Below, in pieces: positions 23,291-34,700 of a stretch of DNA of 64,000 nt. The translations under genes and the position numbers were made by a program. The first letter of the stretch is position 1. Each line of letters opens with the position of its first letter. The DNA comes from Rhynchopus sp. YZ270_cl-10 (taxonomy: Eukaryota > Euglenozoa > Diplonemea > Diplonemida > Diplonemidae). The notes under the pieces are model-generated. The model did not search any database and was not told the origin of the DNA. It saw only the letters and a list, made by a program, of their open reading frames with translations. The DNA lies in assembly GCA_964035575.1 (NCBI GenBank), contig OZ037887.1:496001-560000 (forward strand). The letters run 5' to 3'.

Positions 23291-23650
23291 GGGAAGGCTC
23301 GTTTTTCCTTTTAATGTTACAAAGTAACAATAAACCATTTTTCCCGGTGACCCCCCCCTCCCCACCCCCTATGTTACACGGAAAAACCGTTTTTCCGAAT
23401 TTTCATTTATTGTAACAACAAGGCGCAGTGGACGTGCACATCCGAAAACACCCGCATTTGCATTTCCGGAATCCGTCCGCACTGTGGTGGGGTCAATCTG
23501 CCGAAATGGACAAGTTCTTGTTGTTGGAAAAAGCCACTTTTTCCCGCCATTGTTACAAAAAAAAAAAGTTTTTTCCCCGGATTTCGGTCGGACCCCTCCC
23601 CCCCCCTTTATTGTTACTTTGTAACATTAAATGGAAAAACGAGCCTTCCC
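23291..23650. mobile_element. 360-bp inverted-repeat element (MITE-like)
   Basis: GGGAAGGCTCGTTTTTCC at the left is matched by the inverted right end GGAAAAACGAGCCTTCCC, continuing inward through TGTTACAAAGTAACA, for arms of about 42 bp. The interior carries one minus-strand copy of the TTGACCCCACCAC module. Flanks are A/T-rich and no clear target duplication is seen. Non-coding. Confidence 0.75.
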
Positions 23651-24380
23651 TTTTTAAAAACACCGCGTCAAAACGGACAGATTCATCTTTAAAAATTATT
23701 GTTTTTTTTTTGTATTCCCCCCCCCCCCCCCCCCACCTTTTCTTGAAAAACACAGAAAAAACAAAATGCAAAATAAATTGCAATGACAAATCATAAAATC
23801 TAAAAAACGGGACTTTCGGGGAAGAGGGTGGTGAACTACACATACACATTATTGCACGGCGTTCAGTTAATTTTTTTTTTATTGCTTGCATCCTTAAAAG
23901 GTGGGCTGAGCACTGCGAGAGCTTAGGACCATCTTGCAAACGTTATTTTATAGATGTACGCGCGTGACGCATGTACATCTTTTAGGGTAGAACCCCCCCA
24001 AAACGTGAAATGGGTACGGAAATAGGGCATCATCTTTCAGGTGTTTTTCTGTCTTTTTTTAGCATGATAAAAAATTGAAAAAAAAGTCAGGCGAAGATTA
24101 AAAAATTAAAAAAAACACTGTGCGTATCCAGCCCTCAACAACAAAAAAGAAAACAGAAAAAAAAAAACAAAACAAAACAAAACGTTATCGTTCAGCATTT
24201 TTCTACATCACAAATTATTGAAATACATAAGTTGGTTTTTTTTTTCCCCCTCTCTTGCAATACAAACACAAAAACACACAATACAGGCTTCAGCCGAGAT
24301 AGATCATAGTAAACATGTCTTCCCCACACACCCACACCACCCCGCCCACTTGCCTCTTTTCTTTCTTTTCTTTTTTTTTT

Positions 24381-26220
24381 GGGTGAAAGTCAAATGTATA
24401 CACATATACACAGGGTTATAGTCAGATCTATACACTCATTGTATATACAATTGTCAATTGTACATACAATTGTATAGAAATTGTATAGATCTGACTATTT
24501 GATGTACAATCCCAACTTTTTTTATAGTCAGATCTATACAATTTATGTACAATCCCAGTATACACTAGGTCGTACACAAATTGTATAGATTTGACTATAC
24601 AAAAGCCAGATCTATACAATTTTTGGATTGTACACTCGAGGGAGATTGTACACGCCATACCCAGGTACCCAGGTGCCCAGGTACCCAGGTACCCAGGTAC
24701 ACGGTACACTGGATACAAGGATAAAGGTCGTGAAAGAGCAACCACAGCCAACCCGCCAGTCACTGAAAAGTGACCAGACAGTCCACTTGACAAACACAAA
24801 AGTGTCCGTCGCGTGGGGCATTCATGCACTGAGGAGATAATGATCCAACAATTCACAAGAAAACATTACTTAACCTACTGCTGGAAATTGCCAGGTCGTA
24901 GTAACACACAAAGTGTGCCTCCGTTCGGGAATATCGGAGTTATAGAGTCCTAAAAGGCCTCTGCCGCTAGTCAAGGTATAACCGAATGAACGGCCCAAGA
25001 CCCCCGTGGAGAAGTTAAATGTTGTAATGATTTCAAGTAAAATGCGAGCACTGTCTTACCCTCCTCAATGCATGGTGGAAGATGTCTTTCACAACAAATA
25101 TCCTGTACCCAGGTACCCAAATTCCCAAACCCACGCAGTGGCACATGACCGCAAGTGTGAGTGACCCACACATGAGGGAATGCGACACTACGCAAAATTT
25201 ACCACCAGACCCTGTCTTCGTGTACCTGAAGTACAACGCCGCAGACAGGCCAAACATGCGTTGGACTCAGAGGAATGCCCGCTGTGCAGGTATCAAACAT
25301 GAGAACAACTCCCAGCAACAAGGGGCGCCTTTTGGCGGGCGTTGTTGAGGGTGTTTGGGGTGCAAAGTTTTCCACAATTTTGATGCGCGGGTACAGAAGT
25401 GTTGTGTTGTTCTTTCATCTCTAGGAATGTAAATGTCAATCGCGTTTAACTACCACTAGGGCTTGTTCAGTGAACCCACAAGGGGTCGAAGGGGGTTGGT
25501 TATCCCGTATCTATCAAAGGTTGTGTCGACCAGGCGAATCCACTATGTTACGCTGTACGTTGTTAAATCCGAAGAAATAACGCTTTAGCAGCCGCAGGAA
25601 GTAAGTAGTGCCTCACGCTACACAAACCACCACCCGCAATTGACTTAGATGTTATAACAAAGAGAATTCAGAACAAAACAACACCCTGCCCCATACACAC
25701 TAAATTGTCATGCTTCAAGAACATGCCTGGGCCAAAATTACTATGACGAAAAGGCAACAAGACCACCCACAAGGAGTGTGAAATGTGCGCTGGTTTTCTG
25801 GGGGAACGCAATATTTTCTTGTGTCTAGTCCTCCGCGAGCAGAGGACAGACTTTCCGGAAGGTTTCCAAAGGTCGAATTTCTTTGCAATGCTATGCTCCC
25901 TGGGTTAAATGGCAATAGCAGTGACTGACTTCTGAGAAAAATCGGGTGTGCGAAACCCAATGTCCATTGTTTTGGTGTAGTCCTGTTGGGGGTGGGTGTG
26001 GGTGGGCGGGTAGGTGGGTGGGTGTGTGGTTCCTAGTGTACACTGAAATTGTACATAAATTGTATAGATCTGACTATAAAAAAAGTTGGGATTGTACATC
26101 AAATAGTCAGATCTATACAATTTCTATACAATTGTATGTACAATTGACAATTGTATATACAATGAGTGTATAGATCTGACTATAACCCTGTGTATATGTG
26201 TATACATTTGACTTTCACCC
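24381..26220. mobile_element. Long-TIR element (Mutator-like), 1.84 kb
   Basis: Inverted arms of about 188 bp (24381-24570 and 26033-26220) start GGGTGAAAGTCAAATGTATA. They contain repeated AGTCAGATCTATACAAT motifs, which also occur subterminally. Ten T residues flank each side, compatible with a 9-10 bp target duplication, as Mutator-like elements make. No intact transposase is visible. The interior has a GGTACCCA mini-array (24660-24705) and segments shared with 11.68-11.85 kb and 39.99-40.11 kb, which look like fragments of the same family. Confidence 0.75.
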
Positions 26221-26673
26221 TTTTTTTTTTAAACCAGCTATGAACCCATCCATCGCTGAGTGAAAGAGAAAAAAAATAACACTGCCTTTGGAAGGAAAAT
26301 TCAATTTAAAAAAAGAGTCTTTAAAAAAACTACACACGATAGCGCACCCTCTCAATAAAATACATTGGTTTGAGATATTTAACGACAAAAAAAACGGGTT
26401 TTGTGGGTTACAAGAACCTACTGTGGGTAGCCAGATGCTATTTTTTTTTCTTTTTTTTTTGGCCTGACCCACTTTTTTCCCCCCGAGAGCTCCTCCCCCG
26501 AGAGATAGTGTGCACTACCCCTCCGTTCACCACCCACCACTTCCACCACTCTTATTAGGTCGGTTTCATTCTTTCAAGTTTTCTTCTTTATTTTTGGAAA
26601 AAGAAAATTCTCGAAAAATGTTTTTTCTGTTCTCCTGAATTGAAATCATATGATTGTTTTTTCTTTTTCTTTT
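26221..26673. other. Intergenic, no gene seen
   Basis: A/T-rich with a few C-rich stretches. Nothing is recognised between the long-TIR element and the following hAT-like element. Confidence 0.4.
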
Positions 26674-26681
26674 TTGTAGTG

Positions 26682-27532
26682 CCAGGCCTTTTGCTAACCA
26701 TCATGCCATCATGCCACGTTTTTGGGCGTTTTTTATTTTTTTTTCCATCATGCCACCATCATGCCACGGGGGGTGGTGGGGCAGGGCTTTCGCTCTCCAT
26801 CACCTGGGGATTTTCCCCCCAGATGGCATGATGGCATGATGGCATGATGGCATGATGGCATGATGGCATGATGGCATGATGGCATGATGGCATGATGGCA
26901 TGATGGCATGATGGCATGATGGCATGATGGCATGATGGCATGATGGCATGATGGCATGATGGCATGATGGCATGATGGCATGATGGCATGATGGCATGAT
27001 GGCATGATGGCATGATGGCATGATGGCATGATGGCACCTTAAAATTTTTCTGCTCGCTGCGCTCGCGGAGGTATACCTCAAAAAAAAATTCCCGCTCGCT
27101 TCGCTCGCGCTGTACGCTATTTTCTTCCTGCCTACGGTGCCATTTTATAATGTCTAAGGGGATTCCCTTGCATTTTGCAGCCAGAAATGAAACTTGACCC
27201 AAGCTGCAAAAATTTGACCATTGTTATTTCAAAGTGACCCAACCGTTGCAACAGCCCCTGCTTCTGGAAGACGTATTGATTTTGTACGGTTAGTATACGT
27301 AAGGCGCAAGACCAAGCACCGGTAAAAAAGGATTAGATTCCGTTTTTGTTATCTTGCAAAGCTGACCCTTCGCCTCTCCACCCTGTGGCTGGCAGGGAGG
27401 CGCGCGCGAAGCGCGCGACGACCGCTTTTACCAGGTGGGAAAGCTCGGAATGTACTTTTTTTTCCAGGAAATTATTTTTTTTTGACCATCATGCCATTCA
27501 GGGGGAAAATCCCAAAGTTAGCAAAAGGCCTG
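26682..27532 (+). mobile_element. hAT-like non-autonomous element carrying a microsatellite, copy 2
   Basis: Sister of 6864-7859, with ends CAGGCCTTTTGCTAAC / GTTAGCAAAAGGCCTG and the 8-bp duplication TTGTAGTG at 26674-26681 and 27533-27540. It has the same internal order: short ATGCCATC stretch, 8-bp array, two cgctcgct hairpins, CCCAACCGTTGCAACAG block and GCGCGCGAAGCGCGCG hairpin. It is shorter than copy 1 mainly because the array is shorter. Non-coding. Confidence 0.88.
26822..27036. repeat. Tandem array of CATGATGG, about 27 units
   Basis: Perfect 8-bp repeat inside the second microsatellite-bearing hAT-like element. It has about 17 fewer units than the copy at 7007-7363. Minus-strand frames through it are artefacts. 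Confidence 0.97.
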
Positions 27533-27540
27533 TTGTAGTG

Positions 27541-28860
27541 CCCTCTCCCCACTTCTTGCTATAAACTGTCCTATTCTCGTATTCTTCAGCTCTTTGGGTG
27601 GGACATTGTGGGTTTGGACCGAAAAATATCAACATTATGGAATATAAAAAATATATCAAACAAAGCCCAAAGTCCTCCCATCGAGAATCCCCCCATCGTT
27701 TTTGAAAACTTGGTTGTATCAGTGTAGACACCCGAGGATGAGCTCCACTATATTTTTAAAAAAGGTGGGTAAGGTAATAAGCATATAGGGTGTGTATGCA
27801 GCACTCCCTCCTCATTCCCAGCTCAGAAAGTGGCGAAGTAAAACAGTGGCACCATGAAACTGTTTTTCTCAATTTTTTTCTTTTTTTTGTAACGCTGACG
27901 AAGCACAATGGGCTGAAGTTCATCTTTGCAAAATTTTCTTTTTCCGCCCAACGTTGGGATTTTTTTTTTTTTAAAGTTTTTGTGTGTCACACTATCGTTT
28001 CTGTGTACTGAAAAAATGGAAATTATGTGGATTCAGGTTATTCACTTCACTTTTTTTTTTTTTCAATATAGATTTTTGGTGCGCGAAATGCACATCTCTC
28101 AACGGCTTCTTTTTATGGGAGCACTGTGTGTAGCAAAACGGTCTTGAAGGAACGAACACGAAAGAAAAAAAAGGAAGAACAAAATCAAACATAAAGGTGA
28201 GCACCACCAATGGAAGAAGGAAGAGGAAGGAGGAAATATCAAAAAAAAAGGGGGGAGGGGAAAATACTGACCAGAAATCCTTAATTGTAATGATCTCATC
28301 TCCACCTCTCTCTTGAGGGATGAGAGGTCAATAAAGAGGTCAATTGTGCAGCGTCTAATCCTCCCCTTTTTGGGGGTAAAAATTTGAGTGAAGAACTCAT
28401 TTTCTGGGTGATTGGCGGCAGAAATAAAATTTTATGGAGTGGAAAAGGCTTCGGCTAACATTGAGCACAGACCCATTCAGGGTTACCCATCTATGTGGGT
28501 TTTTAGGTGATTGTCAACGTAGAAGATCATAACAAAAATGACAAAAGAAGAGGTCGAAAAAAAAAGAGAAAAAAAAAAGTTATGAGGATGGTCTGATAGA
28601 GCATCAATACCTTTTGAAAAAATTCACGAAGTCTTTCGGGCGAGCTTTGTACAAAACGCCAGCCTCGGAGAGGCTGATATTGCCGATACTACAAAAACAA
28701 AGAGGGAGGTAATGTAACAGTAATCATATCCACATATTACAACCTGCTCATCCAAACGATCATTTGTCATTTTGACCTCTGGAAAGTTTTTTTTTTCTCG
28801 TTTAAACTTCCACCCCCCACCCCACCCAGGGCGTTCCTCAATCCTGCAGTCTGCTGAAGC
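27541..28860. other. Intergenic with hairpin and dispersed repeats
   Basis: Holds a reverse copy of the GTGGAGCTCATCC repeat (27704-27753), a weak member of the 18-24 kb hairpin family (about 27890), and a diverged copy of the 4936-5025 repeat (about 28446-28540). On the minus strand around 28600-28900 there are short segments with plausible splice signals, but no family is recognised and no gene is called. Confidence 0.4.
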
Positions 28861-28869
28861 CCCTGTTAT

Positions 28870-29030
28870 AGAAGGTGTCACTACTCGTGTCAACTCTACC
28901 TTCAACGGCAGAGAGACGTTTTAGTTTATTGAAAATAATCAAAATAAGGATGAAGTCTCACATGACAGATGCCTCTCTCTTGTACATCTGTTTGATTAAA
29001 CAACACAAAGAGACCCTCAGTGAGGGGGGA
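28870..29030 (+). pseudogene. hAT transposase C-terminal remnant (dimerisation region)
   Basis: The plus strand encodes LPSTAERRFSLLKIIKIRMK and then SHMTDASLLYICLIK. This is the classical hAT C-terminal signature: S/T-A-x-E-R-x-F-S, then a KxxxRxxM segment and a leucine-rich helix. The catalytic N-terminal two thirds of a transposase is absent upstream, where the frame is closed, so this is a short remnant. Confidence 0.65.
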
Positions 29031-29382
29031 TTGATGAAATTCTCCATCGTTTTGCTGGTTTTAGTATCAGGAAAGTGCAGCTGTAATAGCACTTGTGCTG
29101 GGGAAGGGATCACGCGCAAATCGCAAATTTTTTTTGACCACTCAGTACCAGGGATTCACCCCCCACGAACTAGCTTCTCTCCGGCGGAAAATTTTTTTGA
29201 CCTATTTTAAGCACTAGTAAAAAAGCAAAAATTTCGGGTTTTTTGGCATTTCGCCACGATCAGGAAAAAACGATGGCGATAGCGAACGCCCTGACCCCAC
29301 CCCTAAAAAAACAAAACAAAAACAAAACAAGCAAAAAAACGATAAAATCACAAAACGATGCAAACGTAGTGGAGATTGTTAT

Positions 29383-29429
29383 GTATAGATGTGTGTGCAC
29401 GAGAGAGAGAGAGAGAGAGAGAGAGAGCA
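29383..29429 (+). repeat. Hairpin-family member with a GA microsatellite in its loop
   Basis: AGATGTGTGTGC pairs with GCACATTTATCT, matching the 18-24 kb hairpin design. Its loop has been enlarged by a (GA)n run. It is followed by T-rich sequence. Confidence 0.4.
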
Positions 29430-29846
29430 CATTTATCTTTTTTTTCTTTCAAATTTTCTCTTTTTTTATGTGTTTTTTTTATTTTTATTTTTATCCTGCT
29501 TTGCTCACCTTTCTTCTTCTTCTCTTTTTATTTTTTGAAACACCGAGAAAAAAAAAAAAAAATCACAGTTTCCCCCCCCATTTTCTCCCCAATACAGCAA
29601 TCTGTTTTTGTCCCCAGACTGCCCCCCTGTTTTGGATACGGAGTGCCTTTTGTTTTAAATAAAAAGTAATTTATTGCTTTTATCTATTCATGGTGTGATT
29701 TTTCTAAAAAAAAGGTGTAAAAAAGGTCCTTCTAAGGTCCTTCTAAGGTATGGTGGTTTTCCTTAGGGCATTTCCTTAAGGAAAACGTGACTTTTTCCCG
29801 AGCTTTCTCTGTGGTGGAGTGGACTTGTTTTCGATCAAAAAACTGT

Positions 29847-29984
29847 GTACCCAGTACCCAGTACCCAGTACCCAGTACCCAGTACCCAGTACCCAGTACC
29901 CAGTACCCAGTACCCAGTACCCAGTACCCAGTACCCAGTACCCAGTACCCAGTACCCAGTACCCAGTACCCAGTACCCAGTACC
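29847..29984. repeat. Tandem array of GTACCCA, about 19 units
   Basis: Perfect 7-bp unit, each with the palindrome GTAC. Frames through the array on both strands are artefacts. It is flanked at 29714-29752 and 30466-30506 by two copies of GTAAAAAAGG followed by a doubled GGTCCTTCTAA motif, so the array may lie inside a repeat element. Confidence 0.97.
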
Positions 29985-30769
29985 AAAGGGCCGATGGAGG
30001 GTTCCGAGACGGCGATAGCCTGCGACACTATGTCATGGGAAGGTGGTATACTAGCTTGCGCCGCAGGCGCACGGTACGCTACTTTTATTGTTTCGGCGTA
30101 TCCTTTTTTCTCACTCTTCGTTGGGTTCCACGAGCTCCGCCCGTCAAATGGTGGGGTGTAAAATTCGCATCTACGCAAACTGCCCCACGTTCCTTTTGTA
30201 CTTTTCCTTCAGAAGTCAAGTACTGACCATATTTTGCACAGAACCTGAAAATGGCCTGTAAAAACTGACACATGCATTTTAGGTCAAAAATACTCATTTC
30301 TGAGCGCAAAGTGACCCCATCACAGCACGCACAGGCTCCGGTGCACCGAAATCAAAAAATTTTTTTTTTGATTTTTTGTGGGTAAAAATTTCTGGGGAAA
30401 ATTTCTGGCCACAAAAAACCACCAAAAAGATGTACACAAAATAATTTTAGCACCCCCCAAAAAAAAAGGTGTAAAAAAGGTCCTTCTAAGGTCCTTCTAA
30501 GGTATACCACTACCCTTGTATAGGTCACACAGTGTTTCCGCGACCCAAAAATCGGACGAAGTTCGTCCGGTAGGAAAAAAAAAAAAAAAAACTGCCGGAC
30601 GAAGTTCGTCCGGACGAAGTTCATCCGGGGAGTGGGAAAAATGGGTGGGGAGAGGGCCCGGGGTACATTGTAAAGTGGACGAGTGGGGTGCGGCCCCGCA
30701 GGGGACGCACCCCACCCCGTATAGAAAAATAAAGGCCTTCCCTCTTTGGCGTCGCGCAGATTTGCGGCC

Positions 30770-31196
30770 GCACTTATGGTACCCCTCTATCATTCCCCTC
30801 AAACCCTTTGCGGGTTTGCGCACGGAATACAGCATTGAACAGCTAGGCAGATTATATGACCAGTTCTTCACCCCCCACAAACTGTCCTACATGCATCACG
30901 ATGTCGTGGGTGGGGATGCGCTGAAGCCGGTGTACAGCGACACCGCTGAACGGAAGCAGTTCCAGACAGCCAGTATTGTGCAGGGGGTTGAATTCAGTGA
31001 CCTGTTGGCAGAGTGGCAAGAGCTCAAGTCGGTGTTGAGGGTGTGCACCTCAATGACAACTCTTCATGACGTTCTGATGTATATTGAGCTCAATGAGGAA
31101 GGTGACACCGAGTACCCTCAGATGAGGACGTTACTCCGTCTCTTGCTGAGCGCTTATTCCACCACCCGCCACGCTTTGTTTTCGAGTATCTCGTAA
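30770..31196 (+). pseudogene. Probable hAT transposase 3' fragment or unknown gene fragment
   Basis: An open plus-strand frame encodes about 140 residues ending YPQMRTLLRLLLSAYSTTRH and ALFSSIS before a stop. The pattern of a proline, a leucine-rich helix, S-T and F-S resembles the start of the hAT dimerisation domain, but the key glutamate is not evident. Upstream the frame runs into GC-rich hairpin repeats (30554-30720), so the true 5' end is not here. Similarity is weak and this could be a different gene. Confidence 0.4.
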
Positions 31197-31431
31197 CGTG
31201 AGTTTCTCACCTGTTGTGTCTCACGAAAGACCGTGAGGCGAGACAACTCCGCCGGAGGCCCCCGACCCGGCGCGCGAAGCGCGCCGGGCTCGACCTGTAT
31301 TGTGTTAAGCACTAGTAAAAAAATTTTTTTGGGGGGAAAAAAAAACTCGTCCGCCCCCTTCGAAAACACCGGAAGAACGCGGAAACCCTGAGGTCACACC
31401 AATTCAAAAAAAAATATTTATTTATCAAAAA
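31197..31431. other. Repeat-rich spacer with GGCGCGCGAAGCGCGCC hairpin
   Basis: Contains a very stable GCGCGC-GAA-GCGCGC mini-hairpin (about 31270) and the TCCGCCGGAGG motif found in the hAT elements. No gene. Confidence 0.5.
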
Positions 31432-31738
31432 ACTCCATTTTTTCCTCTCCAAACCTTACTTCAATATCACACCAATCACATACCCTCTCCAGGAATCTAT
31501 TACCTACAATGATGTCTTTTCTTTTTTTGATTTACCCCATCCTCCTCCTCCCATACCTCAATACTATTATTTGGTACTCCGGGAGGGGTCGATATTGACA
31601 GGTCGTTGACAGGTCGTTGACCGACTTCCGAAAAGCACCTTTTCCTTTTTGCGCACCTTTCTTTTTCTTCACTTTTTTTTTTATTACTTCTACATCCAAA
31701 CCCTTCTCCTTTACATGGAAATATTCATCCGTGATCCG
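31432..31738 (+). pseudogene. Promoter, leader and first 8 codons of a DUF4116-like gene copy, cut off by virus-like DNA
   Basis: About 300 bp match the upstream region and start codon of the DUF4116-like gene at 46394 (compare 46126-46419), with small differences such as a doubled GACAGGTCGTT. The ATG is at 31715, and the encoded start MEIFIRDP is identical. At about 31738 similarity ends abruptly and the polymerase-encoding DNA begins, in a different frame from the host start. So a second copy of this host gene lost everything after its first codons at the junction. Confidence 0.8.
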
Positions 31739-34700
31739 ATAAGAAACTCAAGGAGATAACTCAAGAGTACACCACCGCAATCAAAGCCTATGAGAAGCAG
31801 ATCAGGGATATCGGTAAGGTAATGACGTCTGGGGTATTGAGTGTTGGTACGATCCAAGCCATACAACAGGATATCCTTCTAATTCAAGACAAGATCGCAA
31901 ATCTCAAGTTGGAACAGAAGAAGGCTCTGGTACCATTTCATGAGGAGAAGGAGAAGGAGAAGGAGAAGGTTGCCAAGAAGAAGATCACAGACAAGGAGCT
32001 TCTACCATTCGTACAAGAAGATATCAAAGATCTGAAGACAGCTGTTGCAAAGGCTAAGAAAGATCTCAAAGGTACCTTCTTCAAGCAGAACAAGTCAAGA
32101 TTCGTCAGAGACTTCACAGAGGAACAACAAAGGCTGCTGAATGACATCGAGAAGCAACACAAGGAAGCCAAACGTAAGATTCTTGATGATGCAAAAGAAA
32201 CACACAACGAAGAAATCATTCGGGGGAGACTTGGAATAAAGAAGGAAGAAGAAGAACAGTCAACTATCACTGAAGACCCCAACCATCTGGAGGAACTTAT
32301 CGCAAAAACCGCAGTAAAAGTCAGCCATGGAGACAAAGGTACAGATGCCAAGATGATAATAGAGCTCCCTGAACCGCTAGATGAGTACTTCTCTTCAACA
32401 ATACGTGCACAATATGACACCATCACCGCATTCATTCAGGGTGACTTAGAAGGCAATCGCACCAAGAAGGTTAAGTTTATCTTGATGGCTATCTTCAGCA
32501 AACCAGACAATGAATCACCCAAACAAATCAGCAAGGAAGTATTCCTCAACAGTGTACTTGCAACAGACGTGCTTGACTTAGATGCAGTTGTGAAGCAAGG
32601 GAATGAGCTCTTCAACCGCGATGAAGGGGAGTCAGGTTTATTCTTTGTTGGCTTCAAGTATGTCACGATATTAACCTACAACACAAAGATGCAGATTGGT
32701 GGTGAATACATTGATGTTGTGGAGAGGTTCAGTGCCAACTCCAATCTCAAGAAGAATATTGTGAATGTAAAGAATGATGAATACCCAGAAGTCAACAACG
32801 CATGCTTCCGTTTTGCTGTGATGGCACATGAACATGACTTCCAGAAAGACGCATCACGAGTGAGCAAGTACTACAAGAAGAAGACTGGATGGATTGAGTC
32901 AGATTATGATTTTTCTATGTTTACTGACTACACGCTTCCTACAACGGAGCAACAAGTCAAACACTTCCTGAAGGAAAACAAGAACACATCAATTAGCATA
33001 TATGGTATTGAAGCCGCATCCAACTCCGACAAGACAGGCAAGTTGCACGTGTTGAAGCATGAGAAGTCCCCAAAGGAAGACCACATGAACCTCCTCTTCC
33101 ATGACAACCACTACATGCTGATCAAGAACCTGAGCAAGATGATGGGTGATAATAACAAATATGTGTGCCCCAAGTGTTTGTCAGTCAAGAAGGATACCAA
33201 GAAGGAGATTGATATTCACCTTGAGTCATGCAACGACAAACCAGCACAGAGAACACAGATGTCAAGGTCTGCCACTATTGAGTTCTCCGAGAAGAAGATG
33301 AAGAACAAAGAGATGAAGCCATTCATTGTTACGGCAGATTTCGAGAGCTTCCTTGACACAAGAGACCAGGATACATCATACAGCAAGATAAAGAAGCAGA
33401 CAGTCACTGAAGATGAGACAACCATTCTCCAAACCCATCGTGCAGCCTCTTTCTCCCTAAAGCTTGTACCCGACACTTCACTCAACTTCACAGGTAAAAC
33501 ACTTTACACATACACACCTTCAGATCAAGATGATGCAGTTGAGTACGAGACTGACTTACTTGGTCAATTCAACAATGCCTGCCAGGAGATAGCCGAGGAC
33601 GTTGCAGCATTCATGACCACAAGCCAGAAGGAGTATGGTAGCATTGATAGTGCATGCATCGCATTTACAGCTGAAGATAAGGACAGACATGAAGAAGCCA
33701 AGAAGTGTGCATTCTGCAACAAGACCTTTAACTTCCAAAACATCAAAGTCAGAGACCATTGCCATTTGACTGGGAAGTACAGAAGGGCCTTGTGCTCTTG
33801 GTGCAACCTCAACAACAAGACAGAGTACAACATCCCCATCTACTTCCACAACGCCAGAGGATACGACAACAACTATATCTTCAAGATGCTGAAGCAGTAT
33901 GACTCAAATGGCGTCAATGTTCTGAACACCAACAGCCAAACAACAATGCTGATCAAGATGGACAAGTACACGAAGGTCAAGGTAAATCATGGGAAGGAGA
34001 TTAAGAATAGGAAGATTTCGTTCCAGGTGAAGGATAGTCTACAAGTCATGGCGTCTTCGTTGGACACGCTGTTGAAGAACTTGCCCCATGATCAGAAGGT
34101 ACATCAAGACCGCACACAGGGATATTGACGTGAATGATAAAGGCATGCTTGACCTCTTGTTGGGCAAAGGAGTGTTTCCATATTCGTACTTCGACAGTCC
34201 CAAGAAGCTAAGTGGATCACTACCATCGAAAGACCTATGGTATGACTGTCTAAGGCAGGATGACATCAAACAAGAAGACTACGATAAAGCCTGCAGAGTG
34301 TGGAACACCCTGAAGTGTAAGACCTTCAAAGACTACCACGACTTCTACCTCAACATGGATGTGCTTGGTCTTGCAGACGTCCTACAGGCACAAAGGAAGA
34401 ACCTCCACACAACACATAAGCTGGACATTTGCCACTACTGCAGTCTCCCGAGCTTCAGCTATGATGCATGGCTACTGAAGCAACAAGAAGATGATGTGAA
34501 GATGAAGACCTTGAAGGACCCAGAACTATACGAGTTGTTTGAGGATCAAAAGCGTGGAGGGTTTACATGCACTGTGAAGAGACACTGCAAGGCCAACAAC
34601 AAGCACACAAGAAGCGCAGACACTGAAGCGACAGCTGAAGTAGGTGACAACCAAGGCAAAGAAGGAGACACACACCTGTTGTACATTGACGCAAACAACT

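Larger units (their letters stand above)
18183..24000 (+). ncRNA. Cluster of short hairpins with a shared architecture (candidate small structured RNAs)
   Basis: At least nine short stretches share one design: an outer stem of the type AAGGTGA/TCATCTT or AGATG/CATCT, usually a 2-base bulge on the 3' side, an inner stem of different sequence in each copy, and a loop often containing GAGAG. They are followed by a T-rich tail, often CTTTCAA. Approximate positions: 18195, 18503, 18990, 19693, 19740, 20893, 20942, 21341, 21930, 23899, 23952. Inner stems differ but remain paired (for example CTAAGC/GCTTAG at 19693 and CTGAGC/GCTTAG at 23899), which suggests selection for structure. More copies lie near 5955, 27890 and 29383. 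I do not recognise an RNA family. They may be RNA genes, UTR elements or repeat debris. No protein gene is supported in this 6 kb. Confidence 0.4.

Noticed and set aside
28600-28905. Possible spliced minus-strand gene with several GT/AG pairs
   Set aside because: Exon phases do not join consistently, and the region borders a plus-strand hAT remnant.
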